Virus record (IMG/VR): IMGVR_UViG_3300017987_005481
Location: 1 to 39,859 of that record
DNA length: 39,859 bases
Reading direction: 5' to 3' (one strand)
DNA from: a virus
Shown: piece by piece, positions 18,351 to 27,608 of the stretch
Numbering within the stretch: the stretch's first letter is position 1
Layout of the letters: each line of letters opens with the position of its first letter
Made by a program: the position numbers and the translations under genes
The notes under the pieces: generated by a model
What the model was told of the DNA's origin: nothing
Databases searched by the model: none
What the model saw: only the letters and a program-made list of their open reading frames with translations

Positions 18351-20558
18351 GTGGCACAGCCTTTTTCCATCTCTAACTTCCGAACGGGTTTAGATGAAGA
18401 GCTTCAGCCATGGCTAACGCCAGAGGACGCGTTTACAGAGCTTTTCGACGCATTCGTATATAGGGGTGTACTTCGTCCAAGGAGGGGGTTTAGAAGGTTT
18501 GCCACAGGCGGTGTAAGGGTTAACACACGCTATGACGACTCAAAGACACAGAGGTCAAGGTCAGAGAACTTCAATATCAGCACCAGCACAACTTTCAATG
18601 AGACGATGGCAAATACCCCATTGTCCAGGCGAACGATCACATTGACTGATGCATCCGGCGGTCCGTTGCAAATTACAATCGACCATAACGGGAATTTCTC
18701 AGGTGATGTCAACTTGGGTGGAACTAATTCAGTTGATTACGATACTGGTCAGATTCAAGCGGAATTCAATGCGGCAACAACAGACCCGATCACTGTAATC
18801 TATCAGACTGAAAGCGCCCAGCCTATCATGGGTATCTTCAACTTTATAAAAGAAGACGGCGAAAGAGAGCTGATCGTTTGTGATCAGGACGTGGTTAACA
18901 AATACAACGCGTCTCGCAACTACTTTGATGGACTGCCGTTTTCTTCAGCGTCGAGCTTAACGACGTTTACTGGAGATAAAACGAATTTCTTCTCTTCGAC
19001 GATGTACTTCGGAAGGAATGGGTCAAACAAGCCTGTAACTCCAAGGCTGATCCTTACAAACAACATTGACAAGCCTGTGTTCTTTGATGATACAGGGGAG
19101 ATAAAGGGGTATAACAACACTACAGACAACCCTGACTATAATGCTCCGGCTGATGGCGATATCAACAAAGCCCTTCATGTGTTCTATATTAACGAGAGGC
19201 TTTTATGGCTTTCTCCGACTCTTGGTAGCGTTCTTTTTCCAAGACGTCTTCTTTGGTCTGGTATCTTAGATAACTCTGGCAATGGAGATGACTACAACGC
19301 ACCAAGTTCAGGGTTTTTAGATATATCAGACCAGGGGGTAATAAGGGCGGCCAAACAAGAGCACAATGAGATCACGATCTGGACGACAGAAAATATTTGG
19401 ATGGTCTCGATCACAGCAGACGTTGATGAGCCTTTCCGTGTTCGTAAGATTGGCGCTTCTCAATTCAGAGGGTCTCAAGCTCCTTATTCCGGGGTCAATT
19501 GGTTTGGTGAAGCGATAGCCATCGGAAGACATGGGATAGTTTCATCAGATGGAAGGCAGGCATCTCGCATCGATGACAAGCTTCCAAAGTTTACTGAGGA
19601 AAGGGTCCAGCAAAACGACTTCAATCTCATCACAGGTGGTCTTGCGTTTGAGGATTCTCAATTCTGGTGGCCGTACCCTGATCCACTGGATGATCCTACG
19701 ACATCATCTAGGATTTTAGTAAGAAATTTTGAAGAGCAGTCCTGGTCGATATTCCGCTACCCTTGCAACGTGGTAGGATACTTCAAGCGCACTGAAGAAA
19801 TATCCTGGGACGACGTTCACTGCGATCCGACAGACCCGGACAACTGCAATGATCCGACATGGGCTGAATGGGATACGACAGAGGATGTCTGGGATGAGTT
19901 GTCCTGGCAAGATGATGCGTTTATTACCTTAGTTGGAGATGCAAACGGCATTGTCTACAATCTTGTAGAAGACGCCAATGACCAGCTGACACAGATCACT
20001 GGAGTTACACAGGCAAATGGCGCAGTTGTCACTGTTGAAGATGATTTGTTTGAGGTAGGTGATGTCGTTTTGATTGACGGCGTGTCAGGAGTTGAGGAAA
20101 ACGGCGAGAGTGTGATCAATGACAAAGAGTTCACCGTCACAGCGGTTTCAGGAAATACGATCACGATAAACCTCGACAGCTCAAGCGCAAGCGCATATTC
20201 ATCTGGTGGGTATGTGGTCAAAGGCTTTGAGTTTCTATCCAAGACAAAGCCTTTAAACCCCTTTGTAGAGCAAGGTAAGAAGGCAAGGCTTAAAAAGGTG
20301 CAGTTCTTTGTTAATGCTGATTCAGGAACGTTTGAAGTTGACTTCTTCACTGATCAAAATCCAGACCCCTGGAAAGAGAGTGTGACACTTAACACAACAG
20401 CTGAGATACCAGGTCAACAAAAGGTATGGAAAACGCTCACTGTGAACCAGGTGGCAAATTTCCATTCCATGAGGATAAGGCAAAAAGATACAGCAGTGAA
20501 CGGTGCGTTTCATGAATTCAAGTTCTGGTTTGAGCCGGTTGGGAGGCTTGTGAGATGA
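18351..20558 (+). CDS. Large head-closure/tail-hub protein with E1-FCCH-like domain
   Basis: A 735-residue protein with GTG start directly after the previous stop; the AGGAGGG site lies inside that gene's end. The N-terminus (Phe-Arg-Thr-Gly-Leu-Asp-Glu-Glu-Leu-Gln-Pro-Trp-Leu) and the Glu-Asn-Ile-Trp-Met-Val-Ser and Gly-Ile-Val-Ser-Ser-Asp-Gly repeats resemble beta-propeller-like gp10/stabilisation proteins. Residues about 545-625 form the FCCH-like module (Gly-Val-Thr-Gln-Ala-Asn-Gly-Ala to Ala-Tyr-Ser-Ser-Gly-Gly). The C-terminus is a beta-sandwich-like domain. Likely part of the short tail or plug below the adaptor. Confidence 0.7.
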   Translation: MAQPFSISNFRTGLDEELQPWLTPEDAFTELFDAFVYRGVLRPRRGFRRFATGGVRVNTRYDDSKTQRSRSENFNISTSTTFNETMANTPLSRRTITLTDASGGPLQITIDHNGNFSGDVNLGGTNSVDYDTGQIQAEFNAATTDPITVIYQTESAQPIMGIFNFIKEDGERELIVCDQDVVNKYNASRNYFDGLPFSSASSLTTFTGDKTNFFSSTMYFGRNGSNKPVTPRLILTNNIDKPVFFDDTGEIKGYNNTTDNPDYNAPADGDINKALHVFYINERLLWLSPTLGSVLFPRRLLWSGILDNSGNGDDYNAPSSGFLDISDQGVIRAAKQEHNEITIWTTENIWMVSITADVDEPFRVRKIGASQFRGSQAPYSGVNWFGEAIAIGRHGIVSSDGRQASRIDDKLPKFTEERVQQNDFNLITGGLAFEDSQFWWPYPDPLDDPTTSSRILVRNFEEQSWSIFRYPCNVVGYFKRTEEISWDDVHCDPTDPDNCNDPTWAEWDTTEDVWDELSWQDDAFITLVGDANGIVYNLVEDANDQLTQITGVTQANGAVVTVEDDLFEVGDVVLIDGVSGVEENGESVINDKEFTVTAVSGNTITINLDSSSASAYSSGGYVVKGFEFLSKTKPLNPFVEQGKKARLKKVQFFVNADSGTFEVDFFTDQNPDPWKESVTLNTTAEIPGQQKVWKTLTVNQVANFHSMRIRQKDTAVNGAFHEFKFWFEPVGRLVR

Positions 20559-20824
20559 GTTTCCTTTCTGAAGACTATAATTTCGGCAGGGAAATGGAGG
20601 AGAATGAGCCTCGCGTTGTCGAAACTTTAGATGAGATGTATCGAGACATAGCTGAAAATGCTAACACAAAACCTCGAATCGTTATCCGTGAAAGTGCAAA
20701 TCCAGCATCATCGGATTACAGATATCCTGTGGGTACTTTTTGGCTTAACCAGAACACGAAAAAATTATATATTTTAGATTCTAAAAGCAATTCGACAACG
20801 GCCTCTTGGACGGCGTTGAATTAA
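20555..20824 (+). CDS. Small tail-region protein
   Basis: An 89-residue protein in ATGA overlap with the closure gene. The acidic N-terminal helix is followed by Pro-Val-Gly-Thr-Phe-Trp-Leu-Asn-Gln-Asn-Thr-Lys-Lys-Leu-Tyr-Ile-Leu and Ala-Ser-Trp-Thr-Ala-Leu, a short beta module common in fibre-linked phage proteins. It probably connects or decorates the tail. Confidence 0.6.
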   Translation: MSFLSEDYNFGREMEENEPRVVETLDEMYRDIAENANTKPRIVIRESANPASSDYRYPVGTFWLNQNTKKLYILDSKSNSTTASWTALN

Positions 20825-20834
20825 GGAGACAAGG

Positions 20835-21383
20835 ATGTCATTTTTTAGCAGTTTATTTGGTTCAGGACCATCCAACGAGCAGTTCAGCACACTTACACCA
20901 GAGCAGCAGCAACTCTTACAGCAATTAATATCGGGTATAGGTGGGCAAGGCCCTCTGTCTGGTCTTTTTGGGGTGGATCAGGAATCTTTTCAAAAGTCAT
21001 TTGTAGATCCTGCGATGAACACTTTCAATAACAGGACAGCGCCTGCTATTCAACAGAGGTTTATTGCCTCGGGCGGCGCTAGAAGCTCAAGCGCTGAGGA
21101 CACTCTCACACGCGCAGGAGCTGATGTTCAGGGACAGCTTAACCAAACGCTTGCAGGATTGATTAACCAGGCTCAGGGAAGAGCTATGCAGGGATTAGGG
21201 TTAGGACTAGGCACACAGGCTTTCCAAAACGTACAGGACCCGGGGTCTACAGGTTTATTTGGTGAACTATTTTCTGGTGTTGGTTCGGGTTTTGCAGCTC
21301 CTTTTGGAAATCAATTAGGTAAGAGCGCGGCAGGATTCTTTTCAAGGGGAGGAAATCAAGGTAGACGGGGACAAAGCAGATGA
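20835..21383 (+). CDS. Putative DNA ejection (internal virion) protein, small
   Basis: A 182-residue protein rich in Gly, Ala, Gln and Ser, with a Leu/Gln helix (Glu-Gln-Gln-Gln-Leu-Leu-Gln-Gln-Leu) and a glycine-rich C-terminus (Gly-Leu-Gly-Leu-Gly-Leu-Gly). Such composition and its position first of three consecutive genes fit podoviral ejection proteins released with the DNA to form a channel. AAGGAGA precedes the ATG. Confidence 0.6.
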   Translation: MSFFSSLFGSGPSNEQFSTLTPEQQQLLQQLISGIGGQGPLSGLFGVDQESFQKSFVDPAMNTFNNRTAPAIQQRFIASGGARSSSAEDTLTRAGADVQGQLNQTLAGLINQAQGRAMQGLGLGLGTQAFQNVQDPGSTGLFGELFSGVGSGFAAPFGNQLGKSAAGFFSRGGNQGRRGQSR

Positions 21384-22597
21384 CTATTCAGTTTAGACCA
21401 GAGCCAAGGCGTCCTTTTAAAGCTATAAGCGATAGTTTGTCACAAGGGATACAACAGGGTTTTCAACGCCGGCAGTCATCTGACATCCTTGATCAGGTGA
21501 TTGGCAATGCAATGAATCAAGAAGGCGATTTGTTGAGCAATCTCCTCTCGGGCTTGCAGGGAAGCGGGGCATCTGTAGAAGAGGGATTAGAGGCAATCCA
21601 GAGGTTTGCGCCGTTAATTTCAGCTAACAACAAAAGCCTGGCAGACCAAAGGTCGATACTTGCTGAAAATGAAGAGCTAAACAGGATACAGAGAGGTACT
21701 GCCGGATCAATGCCTCAGGATCAAAGTGTGCCTGGTCAATCTGCCCCATCTATTGGTCAGCCAATACTTGAACAGATACAGCAAACTGGGATTGGTCAAC
21801 GTTTACAGACTGAACAGGAACAAGTGGATCCTCTTGATCAATTTATAGACTCGAATCCACGTGTTAAGGGTACTTTGAATACAATAGATCGTCTTCAGCA
21901 GGATATTGAGGGGTTCAACTCACAGATTGATCAGATATCTGCAAATCCGCGCCTATCCGATAAGGCAAAAGACCGGAATCTGAAGATATTGGATTCCAGG
22001 ATAAAGGATCGGGAAGAGAAGCTAAAGAACCTTAGGGATGTATCGCAAGAGGATAGAAAGGATCTGAGTGAAATCACTAAGACAGCCAGAAGGGCCAGGA
22101 ATTTACAGCCAAAGATTGACCGGCTTGAACAGCTCATTCCTAAAATTTCTAAAGGACAACCTCTTACTGTTGCTGGAAGGGTTGTGAATCCATTTAAAGC
22201 AAGTGATCGGGCTCGTGTCAAAGAAGGGATCTTTACACCTGATGAACAAGAAGCGCAAGGTATCGTATTCGATGTGATTCGTGATCAATTCGAAACACTT
22301 CCAAGGATTAAAACAGAATTTGAAACGATATTAGATAGAAACATTTCCGTGCTTCAGACAGAAGAGGGGAATAGGCGTTTAGTTAACAACTTAAGGGCTG
22401 CAAATGACTTAGCAATAGACAGGGAAAAAACGAAAAACGAGCTTCTTGATAGAGGGGTTCCCGCTTCACAGGTAAATAGCATCTTAGACCAGGCAATGGA
22501 AGCCAGGGAACAATCTTTGATAGGTCAAATCAGATCTGATTTCTCACAAGATACAGGTAAGTTAAAGAATATTCTTTTTCCAAGGAGAGGTGGATGA
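21380..22597 (+). CDS. Putative ejection protein, coiled-coil
   Basis: A 405-residue protein in ATGA overlap with the previous gene. Gln-rich N-terminal half, then a long coiled coil about 160-250 (Asp-Arg-Leu-Gln-Gln-Asp-Ile-Glu-Gly; Leu-Lys-Asn-Leu-Arg-Asp-Val) and further helices. It is the second of three internal virion-type proteins. Assigned by composition and gene order, not by a specific motif. Confidence 0.55.
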   Translation: MTIQFRPEPRRPFKAISDSLSQGIQQGFQRRQSSDILDQVIGNAMNQEGDLLSNLLSGLQGSGASVEEGLEAIQRFAPLISANNKSLADQRSILAENEELNRIQRGTAGSMPQDQSVPGQSAPSIGQPILEQIQQTGIGQRLQTEQEQVDPLDQFIDSNPRVKGTLNTIDRLQQDIEGFNSQIDQISANPRLSDKAKDRNLKILDSRIKDREEKLKNLRDVSQEDRKDLSEITKTARRARNLQPKIDRLEQLIPKISKGQPLTVAGRVVNPFKASDRARVKEGIFTPDEQEAQGIVFDVIRDQFETLPRIKTEFETILDRNISVLQTEEGNRRLVNNLRAANDLAIDREKTKNELLDRGVPASQVNSILDQAMEAREQSLIGQIRSDFSQDTGKLKNILFPRRGG

Positions 22598-25095
22598 GTC
22601 TACCAACTTTTTCGGCAATTGAGAGTGCTCAAAAAGACTTTAACAGTAAACAAATACTGGACTCTATTGCAGAAAATGCACCTGAATTTGGTGAGAGAAT
22701 TAAAGAGGCAAGGAGCAATAACTTCTCCGATGATGATATTTTGAATATTTTAAAAGAAGATCGTCAGCGAGATACAGGAGAGGATATCATAGCAACTGCG
22801 GCGCCTGAACTGGCGTTTGGAGCGGTGACTTCTCCAACAGCTGCAGCAAGGGGCGCTCTTGGTGTAATGGATTTTGTTAAAGATCCTTTAAACGCTACTC
22901 GTCAGCTTTTAGGTTTTGAACCTTTAGACAGAAAGACACCCTTGGAATCGTTAGTAGGAAGAGATAGAGCGGGTCAAATTTTGGAGAGTACTGGTTTAAA
23001 TCAGTTCGATGATTTCGTTTCCGGACTCTTTCAACCCGATCCTGGCACATTGTCTGGGTTTACAGACATTCCTGCAGTTGCACAGGGGCCAAACAGGGAA
23101 GAGTTGAGACAAAGCGTTGAACAGGCAACAGGATTGGATTTAACAGCTCAAACGCCAATAGGTAGGGTTGTCCAAGAGGGAACCGGACGTTTTGGAGAAT
23201 CTTTCCCTTTATTTGGTGCAGGTGTAGGAAGACAGTTTGCTTTGGGAGGGGTAAGTGGTCAAGGACTCAGGGAAATGGATGCACCGGAAGGGGTTGCCAA
23301 CGTAGCTGATTTGGCTTTAAGTCTAACTTCTTTCGAACCGGTAAAACCATCTGCATTAAAAAGAGATCCTGTAGGACCAGAAGCACCCAAGTTTAAGAAA
23401 CAGCTTACAAAACAAAAGACAAGTCAATTAAGGAGCGCGATTAATCCTATCATTGAAGACGCTTCCGAACCTCTGGGGTTTTCTGTTAAAGATCGTGTGC
23501 AGACACCTAAGGTAAAGATTGAGCCTATATCTGATCAACAGTTAGCCAGACAGGTAATACAGGGTGAAGTACCTAGGCTTTTAGATCAGATAGACCCCAT
23601 AAAAAGGACTAGAAAACAGTCCTTACAAACAATCAAAAATGGAATCGGCGAGCAATTCACCAGGCACAAAGCGGTTACATCAAACCTCTATAATAATGTT
23701 GATGCCATGATCGGAGAATCACTGATTAGATTGGATGATTATCTTACAGAGTCAGCCAGATTGGCTGATGAGATTGAGACTAGCGGTATCCCTTCTAGCG
23801 CTCAAAATTCCATCCGTCAACATTTCAGTGATCAACTTGAACTTTTTAATGAAGATGGATCAATCAGTGTTCGCAATGCGATCAAGTTGAAGCAAAATAG
23901 TAACAATTTCACAGATTTTGAGTTTCCTGATCTGCAGGCAAAGAAAACATATAAACGATTGGTCTCGCCGGTTAGAAACGCGGCTAAACAAGACTTGAAC
24001 AACGCTATCAGGTCTCTTGACAGAGATGCCTTTATAGAGTTTAGGAAGGCTGAGAGGTCCCATCAGCAAGATGCTGAGACTTTCGGAAGGGATGTTGTCG
24101 TCAAGCTTCAAAGGGGTGAGTCTCCATTAAATATCATTGGTGACGTGACAAATCCGGCAGAGTTTGAGGCTCTTAAAAACGCGCTTCAGGTTAAAAATCA
24201 GGAAGGCTTTGCTCCACAAGTAAATACTTTAGAAAGACTGGTCCTTGAAGAGATAAACAACCGTACAACGACGCCAGGCAATCAAAGAATTACTGAGGAT
24301 ATCAGACCAAGTTTGTCTCAAAGGTCACAAGATGCTCTGGAATTCATAGAAAAGAAAAATGATCCATTAGTATCCAAACGTCCTGTATTGAAAAAAAGGG
24401 TTTTAGATTCTGTATTTGAAGCCTCTGAAACTGGTCAACTTCCTAAATTTGCCATTGAACTTGGGCAAACACCTCAGGGGTTGGGAATTGTCAGGGAAGC
24501 TCTAAGAGGAAGCGTCCAAGGCAGAAATGCCCTTCAATCTGTTGAAAGAGGGATTGTAAATTCAATTTATGATGGATTCTTAAGTAAAGATGGATTGATT
24601 GAATACCAAAAACTTAAAGAAGTTTTGAAAAATGACGATTTGATGCGTGTTCTTAGATCCATAGATGGAAATACCGCATTTAATACCCTGGCAGATATTG
24701 AATCTGTGGTTAAAGCTACGGACCAAAAAATACAGGATGCCTTTTCCAGAAAAGCATTTGCTGAGAAACAGAGAAAGGTAAAAGGAGCTGCTAAGGCACC
24801 AGAACCTGCTGAACCGGTATTTGAAGAAGATCCTGCTGGATGGTTAAGACACCATGGAAAAGAGGCAGTTTATGGTGCTGCCTTACTGAAAACACTAGGT
24901 ATAGCACCTGCTATATTTAAAGGTGTGGTTGGGGCGCATGTTGTTTCCAAGCTTTTGCCCAGGCTCTTAAAGAATAAACGCATTTTATCCAGATTAAAAT
25001 TCTTGAAGGCAAATCCCAGCCCAAAGGCAATGGAAACAACGATTTTACAACTCAATAAATTAATTGAAGAAGAGTTGAAAAATGATCAGGAGTAG
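22594..25095 (+). CDS. Large putative ejection/internal virion protein
   Basis: An 833-residue mostly helical protein in ATGA overlap with the previous gene. An Ala/Gly-rich amphipathic stretch lies at about 62-95. A long helical body (about 260-700) follows, and near 755-795 there is a hydrophobic segment (Tyr-Gly-Ala-Ala-Leu-Leu-Lys-Thr-Leu-Gly-Ile-Ala-Pro-Ala-Ile-Phe) that could insert in a membrane. Large internal proteins of podoviruses cross the envelope with the DNA. No lytic transglycosylase motif was seen. The last bases overlap the next small gene. Confidence 0.6.
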   Translation: MSLPTFSAIESAQKDFNSKQILDSIAENAPEFGERIKEARSNNFSDDDILNILKEDRQRDTGEDIIATAAPELAFGAVTSPTAAARGALGVMDFVKDPLNATRQLLGFEPLDRKTPLESLVGRDRAGQILESTGLNQFDDFVSGLFQPDPGTLSGFTDIPAVAQGPNREELRQSVEQATGLDLTAQTPIGRVVQEGTGRFGESFPLFGAGVGRQFALGGVSGQGLREMDAPEGVANVADLALSLTSFEPVKPSALKRDPVGPEAPKFKKQLTKQKTSQLRSAINPIIEDASEPLGFSVKDRVQTPKVKIEPISDQQLARQVIQGEVPRLLDQIDPIKRTRKQSLQTIKNGIGEQFTRHKAVTSNLYNNVDAMIGESLIRLDDYLTESARLADEIETSGIPSSAQNSIRQHFSDQLELFNEDGSISVRNAIKLKQNSNNFTDFEFPDLQAKKTYKRLVSPVRNAAKQDLNNAIRSLDRDAFIEFRKAERSHQQDAETFGRDVVVKLQRGESPLNIIGDVTNPAEFEALKNALQVKNQEGFAPQVNTLERLVLEEINNRTTTPGNQRITEDIRPSLSQRSQDALEFIEKKNDPLVSKRPVLKKRVLDSVFEASETGQLPKFAIELGQTPQGLGIVREALRGSVQGRNALQSVERGIVNSIYDGFLSKDGLIEYQKLKEVLKNDDLMRVLRSIDGNTAFNTLADIESVVKATDQKIQDAFSRKAFAEKQRKVKGAAKAPEPAEPVFEEDPAGWLRHHGKEAVYGAALLKTLGIAPAIFKGVVGAHVVSKLLPRLLKNKRILSRLKFLKANPSPKAMETTILQLNKLIEEELKNDQE

Positions 25096-25273
25096 TCAAG
25101 AAACAGCAAACAATAAAACATTCCTACAATCCCTAGAGGAAGGTAAAAGAATGTTAGAAAGGCGCAAAACAAGAAAAACTTTACGTTTTTCGCCTTACGC
25201 TTTGCAGTTTCTTCTTCTAATTGTTTTTTTCTTCGATCAATTGCGTTCATATTTTTATTGTACTAAAACTTAG
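25082..25273 (+). CDS. Small membrane protein, holin candidate
   Basis: A 63-residue protein whose ATG lies 14 bases before the end of the ejection gene. It has a basic helical N-terminal half (Leu-Glu-Arg-Arg-Lys-Thr-Arg-Lys-Thr-Leu) and one hydrophobic segment at about 41-58 (Leu-Gln-Phe-Leu-Leu-Leu-Ile-Val-Phe-Phe-Phe). One membrane span and a charged tail would allow a holin or an ejection accessory. No recognised family. Confidence 0.45.
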   Translation: MIRSSQETANNKTFLQSLEEGKRMLERRKTRKTLRFSPYALQFLLLIVFFFDQLRSYFYCTKT

Positions 25274-25318
25274 TGTTTTAGAAAACTTAAATGAATTTCT
25301 TACTTCAAGGAGGAAGTA

Positions 25319-25897
25319 ATGCCAAAGTACCCCAACAGAACAGCGATGGTAGAGCAGGCTAGAGAAACGAGAGCAGGGATAGCCAGATTCGCCACTGCAA
25401 CCGAGGCTGTAGACGAGACAAGAGACGATGTTTACCTGTCTCCAAAGTCATTAACAACATATCTCGGTCAAGCAGGTTTCCTTCAACACGCTGATGTAAC
25501 GCTTACTTCCGCTGAGGTAAAAGCCCTGCGCGCCACTCCTCAAACCCTCGTCGCTGCACAAGGTGCAGGATCTGCGATTAAGTTCATGGGAGCATTGCTT
25601 AAACTGAATTACGGAGGCTCAAACGCTTTTACAGAAAGTGCTGATAACCTTGCTATCAAGTATACCAATGGGTCTGGTGTAGCAGTCTCCGGTACAATTG
25701 AATCCACTAACTTCATCGATGCCACTGCCGACACCTACACCAACGGTGAGCCGGCATCAGATGCAATCGTAGCTGCCGCTTCAGCAGAAAACCAGGCGTT
25801 GGTATTGCACAATACCGGAGATGGCGAGATAGCCGGAAACGCTGCCAATGACAACACTGTTTCTGTTCGCGTTTACTACGTTGTTCAGTCAATTTAA
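25319..25897 (+). CDS. Fibre-region structural protein
   Basis: A 192-residue protein. The N-terminus is helical (Met-Val-Glu-Gln-Ala-Arg-Glu-Thr-Arg-Ala-Gly-Ile-Ala-Arg). It then has Leu-Ser-Pro-Lys-Ser-Leu-Thr-Thr-Tyr-Leu, a common fibre junction motif, and a Ser/Thr/Asn-rich beta-strand C-terminal domain. A very strong AAGGAGGA site suggests high expression. Likely a tail appendage adaptor or fibre. Confidence 0.6.
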   Translation: MPKYPNRTAMVEQARETRAGIARFATATEAVDETRDDVYLSPKSLTTYLGQAGFLQHADVTLTSAEVKALRATPQTLVAAQGAGSAIKFMGALLKLNYGGSNAFTESADNLAIKYTNGSGVAVSGTIESTNFIDATADTYTNGEPASDAIVAAASAENQALVLHNTGDGEIAGNAANDNTVSVRVYYVVQSI

Positions 25898-25907
25898 GGG
25901 GGAGTAG

Positions 25908-26243
25908 ATGGCTAGATTACCTATTTACGACCCAGCGAGATCATTTGATTCTACCAGTCTAACAGGAAGCTATCAGGACCTGGGATCTGTTCTTGAAAGC
26001 GCTGCATATGGTTTTGTGATTTTCAATGACTCAGATGTGTCTGTACAGAGCTCTTTCGATGATGGTGCGACAAATGGCCCTGTCATACCAGCTGGCGGAT
26101 CTTTCTCAGACAACAGGGATAACTGGGACGGAAGGTCTGAAGACAGCAGGTACTGCCTACCTGGAGGGGCTCAGGTGCAGGTTAAGCAGGTGACGGGTGC
26201 AGGTACATCAGGGGATATTATCTTTAACGTGAAGAGGTTTTAA
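25908..26243 (+). CDS. Small beta-sandwich virion protein
   Basis: A 111-residue protein. Repeated beta-strand patterns are visible: Tyr-Gly-Phe-Val-Ile-Phe-Asn-Asp-Ser-Asp, Val-Gln-Ser-Ser-Phe-Asp-Asp-Gly and, at the end, Gly-Asp-Ile-Ile-Phe-Asn-Val-Lys. It looks like a single jelly-roll-like domain. GGGGGAG precedes the ATG; the stop overlaps the next ATG. Probable decoration or fibre component. Confidence 0.6.
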   Translation: MARLPIYDPARSFDSTSLTGSYQDLGSVLESAAYGFVIFNDSDVSVQSSFDDGATNGPVIPAGGSFSDNRDNWDGRSEDSRYCLPGGAQVQVKQVTGAGTSGDIIFNVKRF

Positions 26244-26947
26244 TGGATGGAACGATAAGTGGAGGTTCTGGTCTATCTACGCCTGTGTCGGCAGATAATG
26301 GTGGTACGGGACAATCAAGTTATAACGCTGGAGATATTCTTTATGCTTCGGATTCTACTACTCTTTCTAAGCTAGCTGCCGGCTCTGACGGTGAGGTATT
26401 GAAGCTGGCTTCTGGAATTCCTTCGTGGGCGGCAGAGAGTGGGGGTACTATTCCTGATAAGGTGTACTATTATAAGGCATCTGATTTCGACGCTTTAGAG
26501 ACAAACTTTGCTCCTTTAAATCAGGATAATGGTTCAACTTCCCGGATATTATCCAGAGCTTTTAATGACACAATTGAGGAGTTCGTGAATTTTTCTTTCA
26601 AAGCACCATCGGATATTGACACTTCAGGAACAGTAACGTTTCGGGTTTGGATGTATGCGGCGACTGCTGTGGCTTCCCGATTTGTACAACTTGCCTTCGA
26701 TCACAGAGCGGTAGATAATTCCGAATCATGGGACGGTTCTTACACAAGTGTTGATTCGGGGGATCTTGCAATTGACGGGACGCAAGATGATATTACAGAG
26801 GCGACATGGACAGAAACGGTCAGCAATCTTGGATGGTCGGCTGATGATTTCGTGATGGCTAGATTGTCACGAATAGCACCTTCAGGTACTAACCTGAATG
26901 GTGATTTATACGTAGTGGGTTTTTCAGTAGAGATACCGAGGGCATAA
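26243..26947 (+). CDS. Short tail-fibre protein
   Basis: A 234-residue protein starting in a TAATG overlap. The N-terminal fibre shaft signature is Asn-Gly-Gly-Thr-Gly-Gln-Ser-Ser-Tyr-Asn-Ala-Gly-Asp-Ile-Leu-Tyr then Gly-Glu-Val-Leu-Lys-Leu-Ala-Ser-Gly-Ile-Pro-Ser-Trp. The C-terminal 150 residues are a beta-sandwich-type domain. Likely host recognition or a fibre adaptor. Confidence 0.7.
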   Translation: MDGTISGGSGLSTPVSADNGGTGQSSYNAGDILYASDSTTLSKLAAGSDGEVLKLASGIPSWAAESGGTIPDKVYYYKASDFDALETNFAPLNQDNGSTSRILSRAFNDTIEEFVNFSFKAPSDIDTSGTVTFRVWMYAATAVASRFVQLAFDHRAVDNSESWDGSYTSVDSGDLAIDGTQDDITEATWTETVSNLGWSADDFVMARLSRIAPSGTNLNGDLYVVGFSVEIPRA

Positions 26948-27606
26948 TGGGGTGTAGCAGATACATCGCTAATTCGATTGGATCGCCGAACATCAATTTC
27001 GGTTCGGATTCTATTCTAACGAATATTTTTTCTGGTGGAGGAACCGTTTGTTTCTGGGCTAGGCCAACGGCATCATCCGGATATTACTTTGAAAAAAACA
27101 ATGGGTGGAACTTTTCTTACACGGTTACTGGAACTGACAGGGTTTTTTTCGTTCAAGAATTTAGTGGCACAAATTATTTCGATCAAGCTGATGTTTCATT
27201 GACAAATGTATGGGGATACTTCTCTTTTGTTTACGACTCAAGCTCAACATCAAATAGGGTGTTGCTGTATTATAATGGGAATCTTTTAACCAACTCCCTG
27301 CAAACTGCACCAACAGGTTCAAGCAGTAGCGATTCAGGAAATGATCTAATTTTTGTAAATAATGCTTCTTTGAATGACAACGCACTTGGTTACTTTTGTT
27401 ACCCACAAATTTGGGATCGGCAATTAAGTCAGTCAGAAATTGTTGAAACGATGCATAAGCCTGGAAGTGTAAGGGAAAATCTTATTGGTTTCTGGTCATG
27501 CATTGGTGATTCACCTGAGAGAGATTTGAGCGGAAATGGAAATAACGGAACTGTAACCTTTACAAATGTCCGAACTGATGATGGTCCACCGATAAGGAGT
27601 TTTTAA
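26947..27606 (+). CDS. LamG/concanavalin-like lectin-domain protein
   Basis: A 219-residue protein starting in an ATAATG overlap. It shows a LamG-like order: Gly-Thr-Val-Cys-Phe-Trp-Ala-Arg-Pro, Trp-Gly-Tyr-Phe-Ser-Phe-Val-Tyr-Asp, Val-Leu-Leu-Tyr-Tyr-Asn-Gly-Asn-Leu, Gln-Ile-Trp-Asp-Arg-Gln-Leu-Ser, and Asp-Leu-Ser-Gly-Asn-Gly-Asn-Asn-Gly-Thr at the end. Such domains bind glycans, so it may be a receptor-binding module carried by a neighbouring fibre. Confidence 0.75.
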   Translation: MGCSRYIANSIGSPNINFGSDSILTNIFSGGGTVCFWARPTASSGYYFEKNNGWNFSYTVTGTDRVFFVQEFSGTNYFDQADVSLTNVWGYFSFVYDSSSTSNRVLLYYNGNLLTNSLQTAPTGSSSSDSGNDLIFVNNASLNDNALGYFCYPQIWDRQLSQSEIVETMHKPGSVRENLIGFWSCIGDSPERDLSGNGNNGTVTFTNVRTDDGPPIRSF

Positions 27607-27608
27607 GG